A stretch of DNA of 64,000 bases from Chelatococcus composti (GCF_014201415.1 NZ_JACHEH010000002.1:62001-126000), one strand, 5' to 3'; positions 27,494 through 37,940 are shown, counted from the first letter of the stretch. Notes: generated from the sequence alone by a model not told the origin. Made by a program: numbers and translations.

Positions 27494-30400
27494 TTACCTC
27501 ACCCTATCAGGTATACCGAAAGCATTATTGACCCCGTCCTCTACTTGATCAAGAAGCCTCCTGATCCAGAACAAATTCTGGAAGAACATCAGCCGGCGCA
27601 GCGCCGTCGTGTCCGAAGCCGTCCACTCGCCGGTGGCGGCGGCGCCCGTCACCTGGGAGACCTTCTCGATCTTGCCAGCCGTCGGCCCAAGTAGCGCCGA
27701 CAGGACCGAGCGCGACGCGTAGCGGGACAGCGGCCGGTCGGCTCCAATCAGCCGGAAGGCGTCTAGCTGCCCCCGCGTCGCCTTGGCCGTGAGCGAGTTC
27801 ACTTCGTCGAACCACCCCATGACACCGGAGCGCGACAGCCCTTCCTTGATCCAGTCCTGCGGCCGGTCGCTGGCATCCTGCCCCGCGGCCCACGTGTAGG
27901 CCCGATACGACAGCATGCCCAGCGCCACCGAGAAGATGAGCCCCTGCAGGGCAGCAGCGTCGGCACGCTGCAGATTCGCGATCAGCAGGCGCTCGTTCGC
28001 CGCGGCGATGAACGACTTGAACTGCCCGAGCAGGCTCCAGATCGGATCGCTCATCCAGAGCGGCCGTTCAAGGCCGGGCGTCACCACGAGGGCGTCGGCT
28101 TCCTTGCCCATGGCCGCCTCAAAGGCGAGCGCGGCGCCGCGATCCTGCCAGGCACCCGTGTTCGGCAGGCGCACGCCATCGACCACCTCGCCGCCGCCCT
28201 CCTCATTGAACGCCTTCCAGATGCGCTCGGCCATGGCCGCGTCGATGTTGTTCTCCGCGAGCATGGTGATGTCTCGCTTGCTCGCCCGCCCTTCCACCAC
28301 GCGGCGGATCATGCGCAGGTGCTCCGACGACGCCACGGAATAGGCAATCGTCTTCACGGCATCCGTCCACGGGCCCTGGAAGTTGACGAGCTGCGAGCGA
28401 TTGGCACCCCACTGCAAAGCGCGCTCGAAGCGGGTATCGGGCCGGTAGCCCTCAATCAGATCGTTGAGCTGGTGCGCGCGCAGGTTCAGTTGCGTCTCGA
28501 TTGCCACGCCCATCGCCCGCGCCTGGCGCTTGGCTGCGCCGTAGACCTGCGATCTGCCGACGAGACGAGCGAAGAATGGCCGCCAGCCATCCGCCAGCAC
28601 CCGCTCAAAGCCGTAGCGGAACACCACGCCGGCAGCATCGGCAAACGAGTTGACCGTCGCGCCGCCAAGATCGGCGATGGTGTTCCAGGCTCGCGCGGCT
28701 GCCGACACGCGGCCGAGCATGCGGCGGTCGGCACTCCAACCATAGATGCCACGAATCCGGTCGCGCGTGGCGGCGAGGTCGCGGATGAGCTGGTTCCGCT
28801 CCTTCTCGATGGCAATGCGCTCCGCCTCGGTCTTGGCAGCCGCGGCCTTCGCTGCAGACGCTTCGTTGATCCGCCGCATCTGCTCCGTCATGTTCACGTC
28901 GCCGAAGCGGGTCGTCAGATGCAGGTCGGGCAGCACCGTCCGCATGACAGTGCTCATGACGTGCTCGACGTCCTGCTCGACGAAATCCCACACGAGCTGC
29001 GTAGGGATGGCGAAGTCGCGGGACTTGAGCGAGCCCCGCAGGTCGTCCGACTGCCTCACGCCGCCGGGCTGCGGCGAGGCGATATCGTAGGGCAGGCGAC
29101 CATCTGGCGAGCCGAGGATGCGGTCGATGATCTCGTCGGCTCGGCTCGCGATCTCATCGGGCGTCCAGTCGTAATCCGTCTCGACGATGCGCCGGGCCGC
29201 CCGGTCCACTGCCCGATCCGCAGCCCGCAACCGCGGGGCGTCCTCGGCACGGCCGGCCGCCGCCTCGTCCCGCGCCTTGAGCGCTGCCACGGCATCCGCG
29301 GCGGAGTTGCCCTTCCAGCCGCGCAGCTCCTCCTCGAGACGGGCCCGCGTCTTCTCCATCGCCTCATCGGCAAGGGCGCGCGCCCGCTCAAGGATCGCGC
29401 GCTTCTCCTGGGCCCGGTCGAGGCGATCCGACAGGATACCGAGCCGCCCGCGGTTCGCCCGCTCCGCCAGGGCAGCCTCGTCGACGCGGGCCTCCGCAAT
29501 GCCGAGCTGCCGCGCCTTCCTCCTGCCGGCGCGAATTGCCTTGTCGCGGGCCGCGCGAATATCGGCGATTGCCTCACGCCGAGCGGCGATGATCCCCGCC
29601 ACCTGCTCGGCACGGGCACCGGGCGGCACCGGCTGGCCGACGGCCTCCATCGCCGCCAGCTCGCGCTCGAGGTCATCGAGCGTCCGCGGCACGCTCTCGC
29701 CCCGCAGCAGGTAGTACCAGTCATCGGCCGTCTGCGGATCGACGCCAGCCTCGCGCGCCATGTCGTCGAGGATTCGCACCATCTCGTCGACGCGCGCCGC
29801 CTTGGTCGGCTGTCCGTTCTCGTCGACGAGGAACCACCAGGGCGGATTGCCGCGCTGGGCCTCGTCGATGATCCGCAGCACCTCGTTGTACGACGGCCGG
29901 CCGTCAGGGAAGGCGAAGCCGAAATGGTCGTAAAGGTATTCGCCCCACTCGTCGATGGTGCGCCCGCGGCCCGTCTTGCGCACGAGGCCGACTACCGCGC
30001 GGGCGTCGCCGAGAATGGCCACCACCTCGCCGTGGTCGTCGACGATGCCGCCGTTCTTCGCCATCCAGGCAAGGAAGCTCGGCAGCCGGTGGCTCTTGTT
30101 GCGCCCGGTCAGGATGTTGATTGCCGTGCGCACGTCCCCGATGAGGATCGAGCGCTTTTCCTCCTTCTCGATCTTGTCGAGGTCGGCTTCGGTGATCGGC
30201 TTATCGGCGCGACGCAGGGCCGCCAGCTCGCGCTCGAGCTCGCGCAGTTGCTCGGTCAGCTCGGGCGAGCGCAATTCCGCCTTCATCGCGTCGATGAACT
30301 CGGCGAGCTCCGAAATCTCCTCCGCGATGAGCGAGGCCCGCTCCTCCAGCGCGTCAGTCCGCGCCGCCGTGCGGCGCACCTCCATCCCGCGCTCGTCTAG

Positions 30401-31924
30401 CCGGGACTCCAGATCGGCCGTGCGCGCGGCAAGCCGCTCCTGCTTCGCCTCCAGCTTGGCAATGGCCGCTTCGAGCCGGTCGCGCTCCGCGACCAGCTCC
30501 ATGATCCGCTCGCGGGCGGCGACCTTCTCCGCCTGCTCGGCGGCGAGCCAGTCCACGATGCGCTTCTTGAAATCGTGGCGGCGAGCGGCGATGACCGACT
30601 TGTTCCAGATGCGCGCGAACCACGAGGGGTCGCCCTTTGGCCCGTCCACATCCTCCGGCAGCAGACCTGCCGCCTTGAGATCGCGCTCGAGCGGCTTGAG
30701 GATGTTCGCGCGCAGCTTTTGCGCCGCCTCTTGCACTTCGACAATCGGGTGGACATCACCGGACATGAGCGCCCGCGTCACCTCGCGCTTGAAGTCGCTA
30801 TATGACAGCTTGTCGCCGTTCCGTCCGAGCAGGTCGTCGAGATTCGAGCGCGCGATGGGGGCCGTGTTGGGTGCCTGGTCGCCGTAGCGATAGCGGATGA
30901 ACGTGTCGCGCAGCGTGTCGCTCGTTTCGATGGCCGCACGCACCTTCTGCAGCGTGACGATACGGGAGACGGGCGGCCCGCCCAGCGAGGTCGGGATGCC
31001 GAGCGTGTTGTCCTCGAAGCGCAGGACCGTTTCGGAAAGATCGGCCATCGCCCGCTTCGCCGGCACGTTGTCCGACGAGAAGATGCGCAGCGTAGGCGAC
31101 GTGCGCTTGATGAGGTCGCCGATGACCGGCACGCGGTCCAGCCCGAACGAAACCAGCCGCAGCTCGCGCGGGTCCGTGGCCGCCGCCCCCGCGAAAGCCG
31201 GCATTGCAAAGCCGTCCCGCACCGACGGCTCCTCGACGCCTGCCTGGCGCGACAGCGCCGCGCGGTCGACGTCCAGAGCCGCTTCCAGCGCCCGGCGCTC
31301 GGCACGCGAGAGCAGCGCCGCCGCGCCGCCGCCAATGAGGCCCGACAGGAGAGTAGCCGTGCCGATGTTGATCAGCGATTCCTCGGGCGTGCGCGTCACC
31401 TGCGACGCCTGCAGCGCCGCCTCGGAGACCGTCGCCTGCAGGCCGCCGGCGAGGCCCACAAGCCCGGCCGACTTGGCGATGGAATAGCCGCCCCGCACGG
31501 ATCGCACGAGGCCCGCGCCCGGCAGGAAGATGAGCGGATCGATGACACCCGCCGCGATGCCTGCCGCAATGCCCCAGCCGCCTGCATCCTCCAGAATTTG
31601 TCGGTCGCGCTCCTCGGCATCGATACGCGCCATGATCGAGCGCGTTTCCTCCTCGTTTCGGGAGGTGAGGAAGCGGTCGATATAGTCGCGCTCATAGCGC
31701 GTGCCGCGGATCGTCTCGAGCGGGTTGTGGTCAGGGTCGGCCGGCGCCCGCTGCTGAGCTTCGAGCGCCCGTATGAGCGAGGCCACCGAGTTTTCCATGC
31801 GAAACGCCGAGCGGATCGTGTCGCCGATGGTCGGCTCGTAGCCCGCGAATGGATTTGGTTCCGGCCGCCCCGTGACCTCGCGAAACTCGAGGCCGGTCGG
31901 CTGTTCCTCGGGGAAGAGCGGCAT
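27494..31924 (-). CDS. Large internal virion (DNA ejection) protein
   Basis: 1476 residues, in the place of T7 gp16 as the third and largest ejection protein. The N-terminal ~300 residues include hydrophobic alanine/glycine-rich stretches (GGWGIAAGIAAGVIDPLIFLPGAGLV; LLSGLIGGGAAALLS). Residues ~450-650 and ~760-950 are strongly helical, charged coiled coil. The C-terminal third is globular. No transglycosylase motif is seen here; it is in the previous gene. It overlaps the upstream gene by one stop/start pair. The assignment rests on size and order rather than clear sequence identity. Confidence 0.75.
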   Translation of the reverse strand: MPLFPEEQPTGLEFREVTGRPEPNPFAGYEPTIGDTIRSAFRMENSVASLIRALEAQQRAPADPDHNPLETIRGTRYERDYIDRFLTSRNEEETRSIMARIDAEERDRQILEDAGGWGIAAGIAAGVIDPLIFLPGAGLVRSVRGGYSIAKSAGLVGLAGGLQATVSEAALQASQVTRTPEESLINIGTATLLSGLIGGGAAALLSRAERRALEAALDVDRAALSRQAGVEEPSVRDGFAMPAFAGAAATDPRELRLVSFGLDRVPVIGDLIKRTSPTLRIFSSDNVPAKRAMADLSETVLRFEDNTLGIPTSLGGPPVSRIVTLQKVRAAIETSDTLRDTFIRYRYGDQAPNTAPIARSNLDDLLGRNGDKLSYSDFKREVTRALMSGDVHPIVEVQEAAQKLRANILKPLERDLKAAGLLPEDVDGPKGDPSWFARIWNKSVIAARRHDFKKRIVDWLAAEQAEKVAARERIMELVAERDRLEAAIAKLEAKQERLAARTADLESRLDERGMEVRRTAARTDALEERASLIAEEISELAEFIDAMKAELRSPELTEQLRELERELAALRRADKPITEADLDKIEKEEKRSILIGDVRTAINILTGRNKSHRLPSFLAWMAKNGGIVDDHGEVVAILGDARAVVGLVRKTGRGRTIDEWGEYLYDHFGFAFPDGRPSYNEVLRIIDEAQRGNPPWWFLVDENGQPTKAARVDEMVRILDDMAREAGVDPQTADDWYYLLRGESVPRTLDDLERELAAMEAVGQPVPPGARAEQVAGIIAARREAIADIRAARDKAIRAGRRKARQLGIAEARVDEAALAERANRGRLGILSDRLDRAQEKRAILERARALADEAMEKTRARLEEELRGWKGNSAADAVAALKARDEAAAGRAEDAPRLRAADRAVDRAARRIVETDYDWTPDEIASRADEIIDRILGSPDGRLPYDIASPQPGGVRQSDDLRGSLKSRDFAIPTQLVWDFVEQDVEHVMSTVMRTVLPDLHLTTRFGDVNMTEQMRRINEASAAKAAAAKTEAERIAIEKERNQLIRDLAATRDRIRGIYGWSADRRMLGRVSAAARAWNTIADLGGATVNSFADAAGVVFRYGFERVLADGWRPFFARLVGRSQVYGAAKRQARAMGVAIETQLNLRAHQLNDLIEGYRPDTRFERALQWGANRSQLVNFQGPWTDAVKTIAYSVASSEHLRMIRRVVEGRASKRDITMLAENNIDAAMAERIWKAFNEEGGGEVVDGVRLPNTGAWQDRGAALAFEAAMGKEADALVVTPGLERPLWMSDPIWSLLGQFKSFIAAANERLLIANLQRADAAALQGLIFSVALGMLSYRAYTWAAGQDASDRPQDWIKEGLSRSGVMGWFDEVNSLTAKATRGQLDAFRLIGADRPLSRYASRSVLSALLGPTAGKIEKVSQVTGAAATGEWTASDTTALRRLMFFQNLFWIRRLLDQVEDGVNNAFGIPDRVR

Positions 31925-34900
31925 CAGCGATCTCCGAAAGCAGGCATGGAGAGACCGAACGAGCCCGGCATAGGCAGGCGGACGTTCCGCGCCGCCGGCG
32001 ACTCCAGGAATGAGCGGATCACCCCAGCCCGTCGCCGATGCTCCGCCAGGGCCGCCTCTGCATCGGCCCGGAAGCGAAGCGGGCGCCCATCCGCATCCTC
32101 GAGCGCGACAAACCGGCCATCGTCAGTCTTGATGACGACGCGATACGACGGCGGCTCTCCGCGGCTCCACTCGGCATCCGTCTGCCGGTCGGCAACCAGG
32201 CGCCGCTCGGCAGCGATCATCCGGTCCGCCCGCTGCCGCATTTCGCCCGGCCGCTGCTCCACCGTCTGCACGTCGAGCTGCGTTTCGATGGCCCTCCGCA
32301 CGTCCTCGTCAAGCTGGTCCGTGATCCAGTCGTGCGAGCCGCCGATGGTGGGATAGAACTTCTCCGGCGGGTTGCGCATGATCTCGCCGCCGTTGGCGGC
32401 CGACGGCCCCCATACGCGATTGACGCGATCCGCAGCGAGTTTCGTCGCGCTCGCCTCGTTGCCCGTCTCCGCGTAGGCGATGGCGAACTCGCGCACGAAC
32501 TCCTGCCGCAGCGTGGCGGCCATGCCGGCATCGCTCGGCACGCCAGCCTGGCCAAAGCCGAGGAAGCCGCCGTGGCCGAGCTTGTTGCGCACGTCCTCGA
32601 CCGTCCAGTCCTTCGCCAGCTCCTCCGCTTCCTGCCGCAGCCGCCGGCGCGCCTCGCGCACCGAGGGATCGTCAGCCCGCTTCATCTCCGCCATGAGCTG
32701 GTCTGGCGTCATGTATTGCCGACGGTCCTGCCACAGGCGCAGGTTCGTCTCGATGTCCCGCCCGTAGACGCGCTCGAAAGCCTGCGGGTCACGCCGATAC
32801 TCGGCGTCGAGGATCGAGTAGGCGGCCCCCATCTTCTGCGGGTCGCCGGACCGAGCCATGCCGGTGATCGTGTTCACGATCTCCTCGTTCGCCATGAACA
32901 GGCCGAGCTGGTCGGGCGTCAGCATGGCAGTGATCTGTCCGAGAAGCGGCTGGGCATTCTCGGGCGCAGCCTTGATGGCCGTGACGATGTTGCCGATGTC
33001 CGTCTTGGAGAACACGGCATCCGAGGCATCCGGGTTGGCCTGCTTGACGATTTCGAGCGTGCGCTGGCGTTCCTCTATCGAGGCCCGCAGCGCTTCGACG
33101 CTCGACAGGTCGAGCGGCTTCGGCACGGGAATGCCCGTCTCCGGGTCGACCTTCCCGTACAGCGTCGGCTCCTCGCGCAACGCGCGCGTCCGCGCCTCCG
33201 CCTGCCGGTTCCAGACTTCGATCAACTGCCGGGCGAGCGGGTCAACCTCGCCACGGGCCGCCGCCGCCTCCGCCTGGGCCACGAGCTCCCGGAGCCGCTG
33301 GACCGGCAGGCCGGCCGTCTTGCCGGCCGCTTCCGCCACGGCAAGCCCATCCAGAATTTCCTTGCGCAGCTTCGCGTCCGACACCTTCGGCAGGTACGTG
33401 AGCAGGTCTTCCATCTCCTGCTCGGTCGGCTGATAGCCGTTGTCGAAGGCGCCCTTGATGCCAGCCCACGTCTGCCGCGCGCCGTCATTGACGATGGTCT
33501 GAAAGCGGCCAAGCAGCTCATGATAGACGGGGCTCTGCTGCCATGTTCCGGCGGCCACCGGCACGGTCGCGCTATCGGCCCCCTCGACCTTGCGAATCCA
33601 GAGCTGGGCGAACTGGCCAGCCGTCATGTCCGGCGTGCCGCCATTCATGGTCACGGCGCTCATGCCGACGATATCGGCCGCCCGCGCGTTCGGGTTGCTC
33701 AAGAGCCTCGCCGCGCCTGCGGCGCCCTGCTGGTGGGCAAGGTAGAGCTCGCCGTCTGTCACCGGCCGACCAAGCGTCCGTTCCAGATAGCGCTTGTTGT
33801 CGAGCAGGAGCCTGGCGGCGGCATCCGCACTCGCGACGGGATCGTGCGGGCTCGCGCCGCCGCCGTACTGGCGCCACGTCGACGGGATGAACTGGAACGG
33901 CCCGGCCGCCCTGGAATTCGGGTTGATGGCGTTCGGGTCGAAGCGGCTTTCGATCCACGCGATGCGAAACAGAAGGGAAGAGCTGAGTCCGTACTTCTCC
34001 GCCGCCATGTTGACAGCCGCAGCGATCTCCGGCGGCGGTTGCCGCGGCGTAGGCGCGGCCTGCCCGCCACCGGCGCCCAGAGCGCGGTTCTGCAGGCCGC
34101 CGAGGGCTTCGATGGCACCGCGCGCTGAGGCGCGGGCCGCTGGCTCCAGCCTCGCGGCCTCGCGCTCCATCTCCAGATCGTCCGCTGCACTGTGCGCCCC
34201 GTAGCGCCGAAGCTCCTCGATGACGGCATCTGTTTCGGCATCCGGCACTTTCTGCCCGCTGCGGTAGAGCTGCCGGAGCGTTAGGGCGCGTTCTTTCGTC
34301 TCCTGCGTCAGGGCGCTGCGAACGGCGTTGGCACCCTCCAGATTTCGTTTGATGAGGCCGAGGTACTGGATCCGATCTTCGGGCGGTAAACCGGCCACGC
34401 TGTTCAGCGCGTCCTCGGCTGCTTTCTGCGCGCGACTGAAATTGCCATCGCGCTCGTAATCGCGCCTGGCCGCGCCGACGATGGCCATGGCCGTGAGGCG
34501 GCGGTCGAACCGCTCGGTGTCGAGCTGCGCCATCTCCTCGGAATAGGCGAGGTTCGGATTGCCAACCATCTGCCGCCGGATGTCGTCGGCGTCCGTCAGG
34601 AGCTGCGCGTATTCCTGCGTCGGCGTCCCGTCGGGGTTCTTGTCCGCCCCGCGAAACACCATGTCCTCCAGGCGGCTCTCGACGTCCTCGCGCCGCGCTT
34701 TCAGCGTGGCCAGCGCCGTCTGCTCGTCATAGCGACGCTTGTCGTTGACGAGGTTCGAGAACGCATTGCCAGCCACCCGCGTTGCGTAGGTCCGCAGCTT
34801 GTCGCGCAGGATCGGGCTATCCCGGCCGACCGTGCGCGCGTACTCCTTCGCCCACGCCTCGAACTCCGCCGGCCGGTGCTGGTACTGCGCCCGCGCCTCG

Positions 34901-35148
34901 GCAATGTCCTTGTCGATCTGGAACTGCGCCTCGGCAAACGCAGTCTGGTGCGCCATGGCGTTGTAGGCAGCAAGGTCGTCCGCCGCCTGGTGCAGCGCCT
35001 TCCCGACGTGCCCGACCGCCTCCGCAATGGCCGTATAGGGCCGCGTGAGCCTGTCGACCGGAACCACATGCGGATCGCGCGTGCTCGGAACGTCCGTGAG
35101 CTGCTGCCGGACGCGGCCGGCGCCGGATGCCTCGAATGCGTCGACCAT
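31924..35148 (-). CDS. Internal virion protein with lytic transglycosylase domain
   Basis: A 1074-residue ejection protein. Residues ~400-520 are an SLT-type transglycosylase: the catalytic glutamate is in FRIAWIESRFDPNAINPNSRAAGPFQFIPSTW, followed by AYLAHQQG-like and GAARLLSNPNA motifs. It would open the murein during DNA entry. Flanking parts are long helices. The ATG at 35148 overlaps the preceding stop as TAATG and is preferred to the ATG at 35154. In T7 this activity is in gp16; here it occupies the gp15 position. Confidence 0.85.
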   Translation of the reverse strand: MVDAFEASGAGRVRQQLTDVPSTRDPHVVPVDRLTRPYTAIAEAVGHVGKALHQAADDLAAYNAMAHQTAFAEAQFQIDKDIAEARAQYQHRPAEFEAWAKEYARTVGRDSPILRDKLRTYATRVAGNAFSNLVNDKRRYDEQTALATLKARREDVESRLEDMVFRGADKNPDGTPTQEYAQLLTDADDIRRQMVGNPNLAYSEEMAQLDTERFDRRLTAMAIVGAARRDYERDGNFSRAQKAAEDALNSVAGLPPEDRIQYLGLIKRNLEGANAVRSALTQETKERALTLRQLYRSGQKVPDAETDAVIEELRRYGAHSAADDLEMEREAARLEPAARASARGAIEALGGLQNRALGAGGGQAAPTPRQPPPEIAAAVNMAAEKYGLSSSLLFRIAWIESRFDPNAINPNSRAAGPFQFIPSTWRQYGGGASPHDPVASADAAARLLLDNKRYLERTLGRPVTDGELYLAHQQGAAGAARLLSNPNARAADIVGMSAVTMNGGTPDMTAGQFAQLWIRKVEGADSATVPVAAGTWQQSPVYHELLGRFQTIVNDGARQTWAGIKGAFDNGYQPTEQEMEDLLTYLPKVSDAKLRKEILDGLAVAEAAGKTAGLPVQRLRELVAQAEAAAARGEVDPLARQLIEVWNRQAEARTRALREEPTLYGKVDPETGIPVPKPLDLSSVEALRASIEERQRTLEIVKQANPDASDAVFSKTDIGNIVTAIKAAPENAQPLLGQITAMLTPDQLGLFMANEEIVNTITGMARSGDPQKMGAAYSILDAEYRRDPQAFERVYGRDIETNLRLWQDRRQYMTPDQLMAEMKRADDPSVREARRRLRQEAEELAKDWTVEDVRNKLGHGGFLGFGQAGVPSDAGMAATLRQEFVREFAIAYAETGNEASATKLAADRVNRVWGPSAANGGEIMRNPPEKFYPTIGGSHDWITDQLDEDVRRAIETQLDVQTVEQRPGEMRQRADRMIAAERRLVADRQTDAEWSRGEPPSYRVVIKTDDGRFVALEDADGRPLRFRADAEAALAEHRRRAGVIRSFLESPAARNVRLPMPGSFGLSMPAFGDR

Positions 35149-35669
35149 TACCAATACCCCGCGGTCTGCCCGGCCCTCAGGAACGAGCCGGCACCCGAAA
35201 TCGCCTGCCCCGCGGCCGAGATGAGCGATGCCGTCCGATAGCGGCGGCTCGCCCGCAGAAGCGCCATCGCGTCGCCCTCCGCGACTGCCGCCTCGTTCTC
35301 GATCCCCATCGCCCGCAGGCGCTCATTGCTCACGGCCACACGGCGCGCCCGGTCGTTCGTCACCCGCGCACGCTCGCCAAGGGCGCGCGAGGTCGGGCTG
35401 TCGACCGACGCGCCTTGGGCTGCACGGATCGCGTACAGGTTCTGCAGGGACTGGTTGAGGTCTTCGCGGAATGCCGTGTCGACCTGAATGCCGCGGACCT
35501 TGGCCGCCTCGGCCGCGACCTTGAGACGTTCCGCCTGCATGCGGGCACGGCCGGCCTCGAGCTGCGCGTTGACCTTGCTCTGCTGTCCGCCGGCGAGCGC
35601 CGAGAAGATGCCGGCGCCGGTGCCTGCAGCATTGAGCGCCAGAATGCCGGTAGAGACAGGATCGCCCAT
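35148..35669 (-). CDS. Internal virion protein, T7 gp14-like
   Basis: A 173-residue protein. The N-terminus is small-residue rich (TGILALNAAGTGAGIFSALAGG). A long helical middle follows, and a second glycine/alanine-rich segment lies near the C-terminus (LISAAGQAISGAGSFL). T7 gp14 (196 residues) has the same size and sits in the same position before gp15/gp16. It probably forms the outer-membrane part of the ejection channel. The start at 35669 gives an 11-mer-to-start distance of about 52 bases. Confidence 0.7.
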   Translation of the reverse strand: MGDPVSTGILALNAAGTGAGIFSALAGGQQSKVNAQLEAGRARMQAERLKVAAEAAKVRGIQVDTAFREDLNQSLQNLYAIRAAQGASVDSPTSRALGERARVTNDRARRVAVSNERLRAMGIENEAAVAEGDAMALLRASRRYRTASLISAAGQAISGAGSFLRAGQTAGYW

Positions 35670-35720
35670 GATGACCCTCGCAATTCTCGAGGGCCACACT
35701 GCCGCGCGAGGCGAGCGCAG

Positions 35721-35731
35721 GCACCGCACAC
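35721..35731 (-). promoter_or_regulatory. Late-gene 11-mer, copy c (ejection unit)
   Basis: The minus strand reads GTGTGCGGTGC, with one change at the first position. It is 5 bases after the gp12-like stop and about 52 bases before the gp14-like start. Confidence 0.6.
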
Positions 35732-35735
35732 CGCC

Positions 35736-37940
35736 TCAGATCGTGACTTCAGTCGTCAGCTCAAGGATGGTCAGCGAGCCTGGAAGCGACTGGACCAGCG
35801 ACCACTCGGGATCGATGGCCCGGCCGAGAACGCGCGTGCGGTACGTCTCGTCGCGCATCGGCGGCGGCTCCTCCTCGTTCTCCCCCGCCCGGTAGAACGG
35901 CACGAGCCAGCCGGCGACCTCTATCGCCTGCGTCCGCTGCACTGTCGCCGCAACCTGCTTGAGACGGCGCCGCCGGAGACGCTGCCGCTGCGACTGTCCC
36001 TCGGGCGCATGCGGGACGAACGGCGTGACCTCGACTGTGAACGAGAAGCCGCCCGTCATTCCCACCGCGCTCTGCACCGGAATCTGGCCCGACAGCGAGC
36101 CGTCCGGCTCAATCGTGTAGTCGCCGCGATACCACCCGGCCTGCACGACCGAGAGCGTCGTGCCCACGGCCCAGTTGAACGCATAGGTGTCCCCCAGCTC
36201 GACAGGATCGCCGGGCGCGAACTCGACAGGATCGCCGGGCGCGAACTCCAGAACCTCCGTTCCCGTGCTGCTGGCGAGCGGCTGGGCCGCGTCGACCAGA
36301 AGGCCCTCATCGAACACCTCGACGAAGCGGAGCTCCTGCCCGCCCACGTTGTAGCTCGCCGTGACGATCACGTCGGAACCGCCCGAGGCCACCCATTCGA
36401 TGCGCCCGGCCCCATCCCACGGCACCCACCCGACATACGATCCGGCCGACCGGCGTTCCTGGTAGCGTCCCACGGCGAGCGTGCCGTCCTGGCCGTTCGC
36501 CACGTACAGATACCGCTCTGCAGTCGTGACATCGGCCGAGCTCGCAGTGATCGCAACGGGCGACTTGATGAGCGGCGAATGGTACTGCGTCAGGTCCTCG
36601 ATTATGTAGGGCCGTGTCGTCTGTCCGGTGCCGACGAGGGCGAACACGCGCGTCAGCGAGGCGTTGACGAACACCATGCCCTCGGACGTGAGCACCGGCC
36701 GGATCGTCGAACACGGATCGTCGCTGATCCGGCGAAACGAAATCGAGCCAGGCACCAGCGGATTGTTCTCCGACACAGGGACGTAGTAGACGCCCTTGTC
36801 GGTGAAGATGAACTCGTCGGCGCCGCCCACCACGTCCCGCACCGTGCAGTTGTCCGGCACAAACTCGAAGATGGCATCCTCCGGCTCGCCGCCCACGAGG
36901 AAGTCATTCACGGTGCCGGTGGCGGAATAGACCACCGCCGATCCCACCTGCGGGAAGTCGCAGAAGATGACGCGCTGCTGGTCCTTGGAGACGACGCGCG
37001 GCCATCCCCGGAAATCCGACATCAGCGCCTCTTCCCAGAGGAACGTTGCCGCTGGCGCGGCGGCCGACTGCGATGAAACCGTCATCCTCGAGCGCGGTCC
37101 GGCCACCACTTCGCTGGACTGGAAGCCCGCCCAGTTCTGCGTCACCAGGATCGTGGCCGTCGTTCCGGCAATCCCGGTCACGACGCCGCGCGCGCTGCTC
37201 GCGACGCCCTCGACGATATCCCCTACCTGCAGGCCGGAGACAGTGTTGAAGGTCACGTTGTAGGTCGGCGGCAGCTCCTCGATGACAGTCGCCGTGGCGC
37301 TCGTCGGGCTGTTGACTGCCGTGATCTCCACCTGGCGCTCGGCATAGCGGAAGCGCACGCCAACGTGACCCGGATCGAGCACAGGCTGGGAGAAGGTCAG
37401 CGTGATGCTGCCGGACCGGGCGGACGGCTGCACCGTGATACCGCGGCCGAGAAAGAAGTTGTGGAATGGTGCGCGGATGGCGCCCGTCGGATCAGTCGCG
37501 AATGCGAAAACGCTATGCGTCCACAGGCCGATCGATGGCGTGTAGTCGAAAAGCTGCGGCCGGATGCCGGGCCCCGAGATGATGACAACGTTCTGCGACT
37601 CCGCAAAGCGCAGGTCGCCGATGATGTCCGCCGTCCACGGCATGCCCGTGATCGTCTGGGCCGTGAGCGCCCCCTTCCTGCGAAATGTGATCCGCCCGGG
37701 CTCCAGTGCCATGTACCAGGTTTCGCCGGCGGTCGGCTGAACGATGTCCGCGCGTCCGGTCGTCGAGAACAGGATGCGACGGCCCGGACGCCGCTTGAGC
37801 GCCCGCGTGCCGAGAATGCGCACGTTCCGGGCCCGCTTGAGCCCGGCGCGCATGATGTCCGTGTCGTCGCCGCGGGCGGCCGTCGGGTCGAGCTGCCCGG
37901 CTGAAAAGTCCCGCTGCGCAATGATCTGCGCATTGATCAT
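35736..37940 (-). CDS. Tail tubular protein B, T7 gp12-like
   Basis: A 734-residue beta-rich tail nozzle protein. The start MINAQIIAQRDFSAGQLDPTAARGD and the ARNVRILGTRALKRRPGRRIL segment are typical of podovirus tail tube B proteins. T7 gp12 has 794 residues. The frame contains an in-frame 24-bp tandem duplication (EFAPGDPV twice). The start overlaps the gp11-like stop by 4 bases. It forms the distal tail tube and fibre-binding platform. Confidence 0.8.
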   Translation of the reverse strand: MINAQIIAQRDFSAGQLDPTAARGDDTDIMRAGLKRARNVRILGTRALKRRPGRRILFSTTGRADIVQPTAGETWYMALEPGRITFRRKGALTAQTITGMPWTADIIGDLRFAESQNVVIISGPGIRPQLFDYTPSIGLWTHSVFAFATDPTGAIRAPFHNFFLGRGITVQPSARSGSITLTFSQPVLDPGHVGVRFRYAERQVEITAVNSPTSATATVIEELPPTYNVTFNTVSGLQVGDIVEGVASSARGVVTGIAGTTATILVTQNWAGFQSSEVVAGPRSRMTVSSQSAAAPAATFLWEEALMSDFRGWPRVVSKDQQRVIFCDFPQVGSAVVYSATGTVNDFLVGGEPEDAIFEFVPDNCTVRDVVGGADEFIFTDKGVYYVPVSENNPLVPGSISFRRISDDPCSTIRPVLTSEGMVFVNASLTRVFALVGTGQTTRPYIIEDLTQYHSPLIKSPVAITASSADVTTAERYLYVANGQDGTLAVGRYQERRSAGSYVGWVPWDGAGRIEWVASGGSDVIVTASYNVGGQELRFVEVFDEGLLVDAAQPLASSTGTEVLEFAPGDPVEFAPGDPVELGDTYAFNWAVGTTLSVVQAGWYRGDYTIEPDGSLSGQIPVQSAVGMTGGFSFTVEVTPFVPHAPEGQSQRQRLRRRRLKQVAATVQRTQAIEVAGWLVPFYRAGENEEEPPPMRDETYRTRVLGRAIDPEWSLVQSLPGSLTILELTTEVTI
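36198..36245. repeat. 24-bp tandem duplication in the gp12-like gene
   Basis: Two perfect adjacent copies of a 24-base unit (36,198-36,221 and 36,222-36,245). They encode EFAPGDPV twice in a row, in frame. It looks like a recent slippage duplication. Confidence 0.9.
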
